Source: Porphyrobacter sp.
GTDB lineage: Bacteria > Pseudomonadota > Alphaproteobacteria > Sphingomonadales > Sphingomonadaceae
Reading direction: 5' to 3'
Assembly: GCA_018991295.1 (NCBI GenBank)
Contig: JAGKSZ010000115.1
Location: 1-16,270, forward strand
DNA: 16,270 nt
The notes beneath the pieces were generated by a model. The model was not told the DNA's origin and did not search any database. It saw nothing but the letters and a program-made list of their open reading frames with translations. Below are positions 1-6,213 of the stretch, one piece after another. Both the position numbers and the translations under genes were made by a program. Positions within the stretch are counted from its first letter, which is position 1. Each line of letters opens with the position of its first letter.

Positions 1-2
1 GG

Positions 3-821
3 GTGTCTGCCGCCCAGTTGCGCGCCCAGCAGCAGCGGCTCGATACCGCGCTGGCCGCCCTCAAGCCGCAGCGACCCGGCACGGCGGATGCCTATGTCCT
101 TACCATCGCGCTCGACAGCGATCCCGTGTTCGCCCGCGAAGCGCGCGAGGCTGCGCGGGTCTTGTCAGAGCGTTACGGCGCCGAGGGACGCACGCTGACG
201 CTGGCCGGGCCCGACGGCAAGCGCGACGATGCGCCCCATGGCTCGATCACGGCATTGCTGCTCAGCCTTGCGCATTTCGGCACGGTGATGGACGGCAAGG
301 AAGATGTGCTGGTGCTCTACACCACCAGCCATGGCTCCGATATCGGGCTGGCCTATCACTACGGCGATAGCGGCTACGGCATTCTCTCGCCCCCCCGGCT
401 CAAGACAGCACTGGAGGAGGCGGGCATCAGGCGCCGGGTGCTGATCCTGTCGGCGTGCTATTCGGGGGTGTTCGTGCCGATGCTGGCAAGCCCCGACACC
501 GCGATCCTCACGGCTGCGGCCAGCACGCGTTCTTCGTTCGGCTGCGTGGCCGAGAATGACTGGACGTTCTTCGGTGACGCGCTGATCAATCGGGCGCTGC
601 GCCAGCCGGTTGGGCTGGAGGAGGCCGCACGGGCTGCGGGGCGCTCGGTCGCGGATTGGGAGGCCAAGGCGCGCTTCCTCGCCTCGCTCCCGCAGGTCAG
701 CATCGGCAGCGCGGCGCGGGGCTGGCTGCCGCAGATCGAGGCGGCAATGCCGCGTGCGGCCAGCAGCCCTGTGGGCCGCCCGGCCTTTGACGAAGCCGCT
801 CTCAGGGCTGCGGCGCAGTAA
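3..821 (+). CDS. C13 family (legumain/caspase-like) cysteine peptidase, 5' partial
   Basis: The frame is open from the window edge. The GTG at position 3 may be only an internal valine codon, so I treat the 5' end as missing; relatives usually begin with a secretion signal, which is not visible here. The fold is that of peptidase family C13. A hydrophobic strand ends in TTSHG (His110, counted from position 3), and a second strand VLILSACYSG carries Cys152, giving the His/Cys dyad of clan CD. The TAAAST and FGCVAENDWTFFGDAL stretches after the Cys are typical of the bacterial branch. It probably cleaves peptides in the periplasm or at the envelope; the substrate is unknown. The TAA stop at 819-821 lies inside the end of the convergent gene. 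Family assignment is firm, physiological role is not. Confidence 0.85.
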   Translation: MSAAQLRAQQQRLDTALAALKPQRPGTADAYVLTIALDSDPVFAREAREAARVLSERYGAEGRTLTLAGPDGKRDDAPHGSITALLLSLAHFGTVMDGKEDVLVLYTTSHGSDIGLAYHYGDSGYGILSPPRLKTALEEAGIRRRVLILSACYSGVFVPMLASPDTAILTAAASTRSSFGCVAENDWTFFGDALINRALRQPVGLEEAARAAGRSVADWEAKARFLASLPQVSIGSAARGWLPQIEAAMPRAASSPVGRPAFDEAALRAAAQ

Positions 822-2421
822 CGCCAGCGCGCCGGGCGGAGATGATCGTCACCTCCTTGGCGAGCATCTGGCCCTTCATCAGCCCTTCGCCCCGCACCGG
901 ATCGCGCGGCGCTGATAGGATTGCGGCGACCACATCCATGCCGGCGGTCACATAGCCAAACGCCGCATAGCCCGCCTGCCAGCCCGGATCGCTGGCGGCA
1001 GGATCGGCATCGAAGCCGGTCTGATCCTCGACCATGATGAAGAAATCCCCATCCGCATCGCCCGGCTCCATCATCGCCATCGATACCGCACCGTGGGTGT
1101 GGGTGAGGCCCGTGGCGGTGGTGGGTTCATGGGCGATCTTGGGCAGCACCCGCTTCGGATGGCCGGTCACGCCGGCCTGCACCAGCCCCGAAGGCTGGCG
1201 CGGCCCGCCAAGGTCCATCGCCCGGTAGAACGTCACCCCGTCAAACCGCTTTTGATCGACATAGCGCAGGAAATTGGCGGCGGTCACCGGAGCGCGCTGC
1301 GTCTCCAGCGCGATGGTGATGGGGCCAAGGCTCGTCTCCAGTACCACGGCAACGCTTGCAGCCTCGGGGTATGGGCGCACAGCGGGGCGGCCAGTGGGCA
1401 GGGCGGCAAAAGCCGCCGGCGCAATCGGCTCAGGCTCGCCCGGGGGCGCGGCGATTTCGAACTTGTAGAGCAGGTTGCGCTGGCAGCCGGACTTTTTCAC
1501 CCTTTCGCAGTTCTGGAGATTATCGTCCGAGACGATGAACAGGCTGGTCTTGCCCGGCTCCTCGCGCACGGCCAGCCCCTCGAAATTGTCGAGCTTCAGC
1601 GGCGGCGTCAGCACAGCCAGCGTGGTTGCCGTGCCATCTTGCGCGAGCGCGATAATGGCGGCGCGGTTGCCTTCGCGCGGGGAATAGCTGCGAAACAGGA
1701 CATAGCAGGTGCCATCGGCCTTGCAGGATGCATCGGTGGGCACGCCGCCTGCCTCGGCAATGCCATCGGGCGCTGCAAGGTGGAAGCCGGACGCTCCGCC
1801 ATCGGTGATGCGCAGGCAATTGGGCCGCGCCGGATCGCTCCATTCCCCGCAGGCGATCAGCCCGCCGGGGTAGGCGGCAAGGGTTTCGATGCCTTCGTTG
1901 GGCACAGCGCCTGAAGTGAGGGCGGCGGCATCGGTGTAAGCGCCGCTGGCCGGCCATTCGAGGCTGGCATAACGCCACACCCGGTGTTCCTGTTCAAAAG
2001 AAACCAGCCATTCGCCCGAGGGCAGGCGGGTGAGGGCTTCGGCATCGCCGCGCAATTTGGCATCGAGCGTCTTGCCCCCCGCATCGCGCAGCGGACCCGT
2101 GCGTACGCCCGAGACATCGATCAGCTTGCCCGCGATCTCGTCGATCGTCAGTTCCATCCAGCGCCCGTCATCGGTCACCGCGAACAGTGCGCCATCATGC
2201 CATTCAAGACTGGATATGCCGCCGATATCGGCCTTGTCAGGCGCAATTTCGATGCCGCCGCGGAAGATCAGCTCTCCGATCCTTGTCGCGTTGTTGCCCG
2301 GTTCGAGTTCGGCCGGACTGGTCATGGGAAGGAAGGCATCATCGGCTTGCGCGGCCAGCGGGGCGGCAAGGCAGGCAAGGGCGGGCAGGACGAAGCGGGA
2401 AACCTGGCGCATCAATGTCAT
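802..2421 (-). CDS. Secreted phytase-like propeller / cyclophilin (PPIase) fusion protein
   Basis: A 539-residue protein. Residues 1-26 form a signal peptide ending AAQA. Residues about 53-322 match the 'esterase-like activity of phytase' propeller family (GGISSLEWHDG, FAVTDDGRW, NEGIETLA, FEGLAV, LFIVSDDN), with several cysteine pairs that suggest periplasmic disulfides. A Pro/Ala linker follows, then a cyclophilin domain at about 357-528 (LGPITIALE, APVTAANFLRYV, FDGVTFYR, DGDFFIMV, AFGYVTAGMDVV). Of the usual cyclophilin active-site residues, the Arg of FYR (Arg400), the Gln of LVQAG and the FF of FFIMV are present. The usual SQ before FFI is GD, and the His before the VFG strand appears to be Tyr, so isomerase activity may be altered. 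I chose the ATG at 2421 because the signal peptide follows it. ATG 2412 and TTG 2487 are alternatives, and none has a clear ribosome site. It diverges from the BlaI-type repressor across a BlaI-like operator. Confidence 0.85.
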   Translation of the reverse strand: MTLMRQVSRFVLPALACLAAPLAAQADDAFLPMTSPAELEPGNNATRIGELIFRGGIEIAPDKADIGGISSLEWHDGALFAVTDDGRWMELTIDEIAGKLIDVSGVRTGPLRDAGGKTLDAKLRGDAEALTRLPSGEWLVSFEQEHRVWRYASLEWPASGAYTDAAALTSGAVPNEGIETLAAYPGGLIACGEWSDPARPNCLRITDGGASGFHLAAPDGIAEAGGVPTDASCKADGTCYVLFRSYSPREGNRAAIIALAQDGTATTLAVLTPPLKLDNFEGLAVREEPGKTSLFIVSDDNLQNCERVKKSGCQRNLLYKFEIAAPPGEPEPIAPAAFAALPTGRPAVRPYPEAASVAVVLETSLGPITIALETQRAPVTAANFLRYVDQKRFDGVTFYRAMDLGGPRQPSGLVQAGVTGHPKRVLPKIAHEPTTATGLTHTHGAVSMAMMEPGDADGDFFIMVEDQTGFDADPAASDPGWQAGYAAFGYVTAGMDVVAAILSAPRDPVRGEGLMKGQMLAKEVTIISARRAGVTAPQP

Positions 2422-2488
2422 TCGTCCGGGTGTATCGCCGCTTGGGCGAAGCGCAAGCGGGGGAAACGCCTGTTCAGCCACGCGCAAG

Positions 2489-2525
2489 GTTTACAGGCGT
2501 AGTCGTAATGACTACAGGTGTAAAC
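2489..2525. promoter_or_regulatory. Paired BlaI/MecI-type operator in divergent promoter region
   Basis: Two 16-bp boxes face each other. GTTTACAGGCGTAGTC lies at 2489-2504 and GACTACAGGTGTAAAC at 2510-2525. The reverse complement of the second, GTTTACACCTGTAGTC, matches the first at 13 of 16 positions. Each box contains the TACA-nn-TGTA core of BlaI/MecI/CopY operators: perfect at 2513-2522, and TACAGGCGTA (one mismatch) at 2492-2501. The cores are 21 bp apart centre to centre, two helical turns, so two dimers would sit on one face. TTTACA in each box could be a -35 element, with a weak -10 overlapping the opposite box on either strand, so binding would block both divergent promoters. The boxes lie just upstream of the repressor gene, as expected for autoregulation. 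The promoter positions are inference. Confidence 0.7.
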
Positions 2526-2547
2526 GAGAGGCGAGGGAGACGCAGCC

Positions 2548-2937
2548 GTGTCCGCATCCGAAGAGCAAACGGGCGAACGCATCACCGAGGCTGAACACGC
2601 GGTGATGGAAGTGCTGTGGGATCGCCCGCGCCAGACCGCTGCCGAGGTGTGCGATGATGTCTGCGGGCAACGCGGGTGGAGCCTTGCCACGGTCAAGACC
2701 TTGCTCTCGCGTCTGGTGCAGAAAGGCGCGCTGGCGGCCGAGCCGGATGGGCGACGTTTCCTTTACACGCCGCTGATTGCGCGTGAGGCCTATGTCGGGG
2801 GTGAAAGCCGCCGGTTGGTTGACCGCCTGTTCGGTGGCAGCGCGGCCTCGCTGGTGGCGCATCTGGCTGAAACCGAGGCGCTGACCGCCGATGATCTTGC
2901 AGAGATCGAGGCGCTGCTGAAGGAGCTGCGGCAATGA
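2548..2937 (+). CDS. BlaI/MecI/CopY family transcriptional repressor
   Basis: 129 residues, the usual length for the family. Residues about 10-80 form the winged helix: ITEAEHAVMEVLWDRP, then TAAEVCDDVC, then the recognition helix SLATVKTLLSRLVQKGAL, and a wing DGRRFLYTPLI. The C-terminal half (about 81-129) is the helical dimerisation and inactivation part. In the family, a dimer binds TACA-nn-TGTA DNA and is cleaved or released when the partner M56 protease senses its signal. The start is GTG, with AGGGAG at 2534-2539 eight bases upstream. Its stop overlaps the next start (ATGA), so repressor and protease are translationally coupled. Two cysteines (35 and 39) lie in the helix before the recognition helix; this could matter for redox or metal sensing, but may be incidental. 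It is probably autoregulated through the upstream boxes. Confidence 0.93.
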   Translation: MSASEEQTGERITEAEHAVMEVLWDRPRQTAAEVCDDVCGQRGWSLATVKTLLSRLVQKGALAAEPDGRRFLYTPLIAREAYVGGESRRLVDRLFGGSAASLVAHLAETEALTADDLAEIEALLKELRQ

Positions 2938-4640
2938 GCGCGGTGCTGCTGGAAACGCTGGTCTGGACCGGCGCGCTGATCGCCGCTGTGCTGGTGCTGC
3001 GCCGCCCGGTGACGCGGCATCTCGGACCGCAGGTGGCCTATGCGCTGTGGGCGCTGCCGGCGCTCAGGCTGGTGATCCCGCCGCTGGAACTGCCGGCATG
3101 GATGGGGCCCGAAACGCGGGCGCCGGCCATGCCCGATCAAGCGGTGTGGCACGTGGTTGCCGAAACCCCGGCGCACGCTGCCGCTCTCGCGCCGCTGACA
3201 GCGCCTGTCGAACCTATGCCTGAGCCCGCCGGGTTTGATCTGATGGCGGCGCTTTTCGATCTGCCGCTGGCCGAGATTGCACTGGCCTTTTGGCTGGGCG
3301 GGGCAGCGGTGTTCCTCGCCTTGCGTTTTGCCGCCTATTTTTCCCTGCGTGACGATCTGCTGGCCGAAGGCCGCGAGGTCGGGCGGATTGCGGGCTTGTT
3401 CGGGCTTAGCGTCCGCCTTGTCGAAACCCCTGCCACCCGTGCGCCGCTGGCAATGGGGGTGCTGGACCCGGTGATTGCGCTGCCGCCCGGCTTTCTGGCG
3501 CTCCATGATCGCACCGCCCGCGATCTGGCGCTGGCGCATGAACTGGCCCACCACCGCGGCGGCGATCTGCTGGTGAACATCTGCGTCCAGCCGCTGTTCG
3601 CGCTGCACTGGTTCAATCCGCTTGGCCGGTATGGCTGGGCAGCGTTGCGCCGCGATCAGGAGGCGGCCTGCGATGCGCGGGTGATGGCCCGGCGCGGGGC
3701 GCAGGAAAAGGCCGCCTATGCCGCGCTTATCGCCCGTTTTGCCGCCGCGCCCGGCAGCGCCCACCATGCCGCACTGACCGCGCCGATGGCCTGCCCGGTG
3801 CTGGGCGAGAAGTCGATCATCCACCGTCTGAGGAGCCTTGCCATGTCCGATCCCACTCCCCGCCGCCGCATGGCGGGCCGCGCGCTGCTTGGCGCGGGGC
3901 TGCTTGCCCTGCCGCTGACCGCCAGCATCACCTTTGCCGCCAGCGAAAGCGCGCTTGGCACGGTGCCCGAAGTGCCCGAGCCGCCAGCTCCCCCGGCCCC
4001 GCCTGCACCGCCTGCACCGCCAGCGCCGCCCGCACCGCCCGCCGCCCCGGATGCGCCCGATGCGCCGCCCCCTCCGCGCGTCATGATCATCGAGAGCCGC
4101 ACCGGCACGCCGATCGCGGGCGAAGCTGGCGAAGGCGGCACCCAAGTCACCGAGCGTGTGTGGCGCGATGCCGACGGCAAGGAACGCCGCGTCAGGATCG
4201 TTGCGCGCCAGACGATCGATGGCGAAGCGCTCGCAAGGCAGCTTGAAGGGCTAGAGGGTCTCGACAAGGCTGAACGCGGGGCGATGGTCGCTGAACTGCG
4301 CGCCGGACTTGCCGAGGCCGACCGCGCGCTCGCCGATCTGCCGCGCATAGTCGCCGAAGCGCAAGCCGAAGCCGCCCGCGCACAAGGCAGCGCGCCCCGC
4401 GTGATGATGCTCAAATCCTGCACCGCCAGCTTCAAGGGCGAAAGCGAGGTGGTCACTGGCAAGGACGGCAAACAGACAATCATGATCTGCCAGCCGCGCA
4501 TAACCGCTTCGGCCCGCGCCGGGCTTGAGGAAGCCCGCGCCGAAATCGCCCGCGACAAGGATATTCCGGAAGATCAGCGCAAGCAGATCCTGCGCACCCT
4601 CGACAGTCAGATCGCGCGCTGGAAGGAAAAGGAAGGCTGA
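2934..4640 (+). CDS. M56 family (BlaR1-like) membrane metalloprotease with non-PBP sensor tail
   Basis: 568 residues. Topology resembles BlaR1: helices at about 5-22, 35-52, 106-135 and 315-336. Between the third and fourth lies the cytoplasmic zinc protease domain with HELAH (His202, Glu203, His206) and EAACD (Glu243, Asp247), which in the family inactivates the partner repressor. After the last helix come a Pro/Ala-rich linker at about 347-382 and a periplasmic tail of about 185 residues. The tail is highly charged and helical (EGLDKAERGAMVAELRAGL, ARAGLEEARAEIARDKDI), with two cysteines (496 and 519) flanking a short strand region. It has no SxxK, SxN or KTG penicillin-binding motifs, so a beta-lactam receptor is unlikely. 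The start ATG overlaps the repressor stop. The protease family is firm; the signal sensed is unknown. Confidence 0.9.
   Translation: MSAVLLETLVWTGALIAAVLVLRRPVTRHLGPQVAYALWALPALRLVIPPLELPAWMGPETRAPAMPDQAVWHVVAETPAHAAALAPLTAPVEPMPEPAGFDLMAALFDLPLAEIALAFWLGGAAVFLALRFAAYFSLRDDLLAEGREVGRIAGLFGLSVRLVETPATRAPLAMGVLDPVIALPPGFLALHDRTARDLALAHELAHHRGGDLLVNICVQPLFALHWFNPLGRYGWAALRRDQEAACDARVMARRGAQEKAAYAALIARFAAAPGSAHHAALTAPMACPVLGEKSIIHRLRSLAMSDPTPRRRMAGRALLGAGLLALPLTASITFAASESALGTVPEVPEPPAPPAPPAPPAPPAPPAPPAAPDAPDAPPPPRVMIIESRTGTPIAGEAGEGGTQVTERVWRDADGKERRVRIVARQTIDGEALARQLEGLEGLDKAERGAMVAELRAGLAEADRALADLPRIVAEAQAEAARAQGSAPRVMMLKSCTASFKGESEVVTGKDGKQTIMICQPRITASARAGLEEARAEIARDKDIPEDQRKQILRTLDSQIARWKEKEG
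3979..4065 (+). repeat. Imperfect 9-bp tandem repeat encoding a Pro-Pro-Ala linker
   Basis: Successive 9-bp units of the type CCGCCTGCA/CCGCCAGCG encode repeated Pro-Pro-Ala between the last membrane helix and the periplasmic tail of the M56 protease. The Asp-containing end of the tract (PDAPDAPPPP) is less regular. Such tracts act as stiff spacers across the cell wall zone and can change length by replication slippage, so the reach of the sensor could vary between strains. The repeat is seen directly; length variation is inference. Confidence 0.7.
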
Positions 4641-4654
4641 TCGGCACAAGGATT

Positions 4655-4679
4655 GACCGGGGGCAGCGCCTGCCCGGTC
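4655..4679. terminator. GC-rich stem-loop between convergent genes, possible bidirectional terminator
   Basis: GACCGGGGGCAG at 4655-4666 pairs with CTGCCCGGTC at 4670-4679 across a CGC loop, with a two-base bulge. It lies 15 bases after the M56 stop and 25 bases past the stop of the convergent small secreted protein gene. There is no T-tract on either side, so intrinsic termination is uncertain; it may stabilise 3' ends instead. A second stem, GCAGCGCG (4693-4700) with CGCGCTGC (4714-4721), encloses the stop codon of the minus-strand gene in its loop. Confidence 0.35.
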
Positions 4680-4703
4680 GATCGGGAGGATGGCAGCGCG
4701 GGG

Positions 4704-5210
4704 CTATTTGCCGCGCGCTGCTGTCTTCGGTCTGGCAGGATAGGCGCAGCCCCGGCCCAGACCCCAGCCCTTGAGAAAAGCGCGCCGCACCATCCCTGCC
4801 GTATAGGCGTTGCGCAAGGCCCGCTCATTGGCGGCCGCGCCTGTCACCTCCCGCACAATGCCGCGAAAGGGCAGGATCGATCCGACCACGTTTTGCCCGA
4901 TCCGCCCTTCGCTGATGCGCTTGTCGCCATCATCCTCGGCAATATCGTAATCCGCGCCCAGCACCATATCGAGCTCGGCAATGGCGCTGACCAGCGCATC
5001 GCACTTGCCCATGTCACCGGTTGCGTAAGGATCGCGCACGGCATCGGCCAGCACGGCGGGGATTTCACGCGCATCGATACCCAGATCGCGCAAGGGGGTC
5101 TTGATCACGTCCTTGGCGTCAGGTTCGGGCACGACCTGCGCGGCGAGCGGCGTCGCCACCGCTGTGGTCCAGCCAAGCATCAGCGCGGCGGCAAGAACGG
5201 ATCGGTGCAT
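4704..5210 (-). CDS. Small secreted protein of unknown function
   Basis: 168 residues; I do not recognise a family. It starts at ATG 5210 with a strong site (GGGAGG, nine bases upstream). Residues 1-25 are a signal peptide (MHRSVLAAALMLGW... ending PLAAQ). The mature part is acidic in the middle (GADYDIAEDDGDKRISEGRIGQ), then has a hydrophobic stretch (NVVGSILPFRGIVREVTGAAANERALRNAY) that could form helices, and a basic end. Two cysteines (in GKCDALV and GRGCAYP) could form a disulfide in the periplasm. It begins 5 bp after the stop of the zinc metallopeptidase gene, so the two are almost certainly co-transcribed; it may be a partner or substrate of that enzyme. The function is open. Confidence 0.8.
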   Translation of the reverse strand: MHRSVLAAALMLGWTTAVATPLAAQVVPEPDAKDVIKTPLRDLGIDAREIPAVLADAVRDPYATGDMGKCDALVSAIAELDMVLGADYDIAEDDGDKRISEGRIGQNVVGSILPFRGIVREVTGAAANERALRNAYTAGMVRRAFLKGWGLGRGCAYPARPKTAARGK

Positions 5211-5215
5211 CGGTT

Positions 5216-6103
5216 TCAACCTCCCTCGAAGAACACATCGCACGCGCCACCATCGCGGGCCTCCAGCCCAAGCCGCAGCGCCTCCATGCGCTGGCGGCTG
5301 GTGCCGTGGGTAAAGCTTTCAGGGTTCACCCCCTGTCCGGACTTGGCCTGCAAGGTATCGTCCCCGATCGCGCTGGCCGCCTTCAGGCCTTCTTCAAGAT
5401 CGCCCGGTTCGATCAGCTGGCGGTTCTTGCCTGCCCACATCCCGGCATAGCAATCGGCCTGCAATTCCATTGCCACCTGCAGGCGGTTGGCCGCGCCCGG
5501 ATTGCGCGCCTGCGCGGCGCGCACCTGCCTGGCAAGGCCGGTGATGTTCTGGATGTGGTGGCCATATTCATGGGCGATCACGTAAAGCCGGGCAAAATCC
5601 CCGCCGGTGCCCGCCATCTGCGCGAGCTGATCGTAAAAGCTGGTATCGATGTAGATGCCCTTGTCGGCCGGGCAATAAAATGGCCCCGCAGCCGAGGTCG
5701 CGCTGCCGCAGCCCTGGGTATTGACGACACCGCTGCGGAACAGGTTGAGCCCGGGCTGTTCGAAGGGGACACCGGCGCGCTCGAAGCTGGCCTCCCACGT
5801 ATCGTTGAGGCTGGTCAGTGCATTGCACGCCTCGGTTGCATAGGCGTTTTGCGTGCAGACTTCCTCTTCGCTGAGTTCGGGTCCCCCGGCGCTGCTGCCC
5901 TGCGCGGGCGCACCTTGCTGCTGCACCTGCTGGACGACACCGATGGTCTGCATCGGATCAAGCCCGAACACGACTGCCCCGATCAGCGCGATTACCAGCG
6001 TCCCGCAGCCGATCCCGCCTGCGCCCATGCCGCCGCCCCCGCCGCCGCCGTCATTGCTGGAGCGGACCTTGATCCGTGACGTATCGAACGGCCCCAAGCG
6101 CAT
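5216..6103 (-). CDS. Neutral zinc metallopeptidase (YpfJ/Zn_peptidase_2 family)
   Basis: 295 residues, the usual size. A short cytoplasmic start (MRLGPFDTSRIKVRSSND) is followed by a glycine run and one membrane helix (about 27-48, GTLVIALIGAVVFGL), so the body is in the periplasm. The protease signature is VIAHEYGHHIQN (His178, Glu179, His182), with the family's QADCYAGMWA and the C-terminal FTHGTSRQRMEALRLGL motif downstream. Several cysteines (EVCTQNAY...EAC, GCGSA, YCPADKG) suggest disulfides. I chose ATG 6103 over upstream in-frame codons because of the strong GGGGAGGA site eight bases ahead and because the family begins MRxG/MRLxxF. The gene is first in a two-gene unit with the small secreted protein and diverges from the 3-hydroxybutyrate dehydrogenase gene across 110 bp. 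The physiological substrate is unknown for this family. Confidence 0.92.
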   Translation of the reverse strand: MRLGPFDTSRIKVRSSNDGGGGGGGMGAGGIGCGTLVIALIGAVVFGLDPMQTIGVVQQVQQQGAPAQGSSAGGPELSEEEVCTQNAYATEACNALTSLNDTWEASFERAGVPFEQPGLNLFRSGVVNTQGCGSATSAAGPFYCPADKGIYIDTSFYDQLAQMAGTGGDFARLYVIAHEYGHHIQNITGLARQVRAAQARNPGAANRLQVAMELQADCYAGMWAGKNRQLIEPGDLEEGLKAASAIGDDTLQAKSGQGVNPESFTHGTSRQRMEALRLGLEARDGGACDVFFEGG

Positions 6104-6199
6104 CGTGCAATTCCTCCCCTTCGCCCCTGTTTGTGCAACAATTCTATTGGACAGCACCGTGCCACGCGGCAAAAGCGAATGCCAATAGCCGATGCGTGC

Positions 6200-6204
6200 A
6201 GGAG
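6200..6204 (+). promoter_or_regulatory. Ribosome binding site fixing the start of 3-hydroxybutyrate dehydrogenase
   Basis: AGGAG at 6200-6204 lies nine bases before the ATG at 6214 but directly abuts the in-frame ATG at 6205. Only the downstream ATG has workable spacing, and it gives the family's usual first residues (MLKNK then the nucleotide-binding strand). Confidence 0.6.
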
Positions 6205-6213
6205 ATGCGGCGA

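Noticed and set aside
2790..4145. 451-codon open frame antisense to the repressor/M56 genes
   Set aside because: Arg/His/Gly-rich composition typical of a high-GC shadow frame, with no domain and no ribosome site. The opposite strand has clear protein families.
2934..4640. BlaR1 beta-lactam receptor
   Set aside because: The periplasmic tail has no SxxK, SxN or KTG motifs and is too short for a penicillin-binding domain, so I call only the M56 part.
6104..6213. Minus-strand promoter with -10 TAGAAT (6146-6141) for the zinc metallopeptidase
   Set aside because: The -10 is good, but no -35 lies at acceptable spacing (best TTGCCG at 20 bp), so the support is too weak for a feature.
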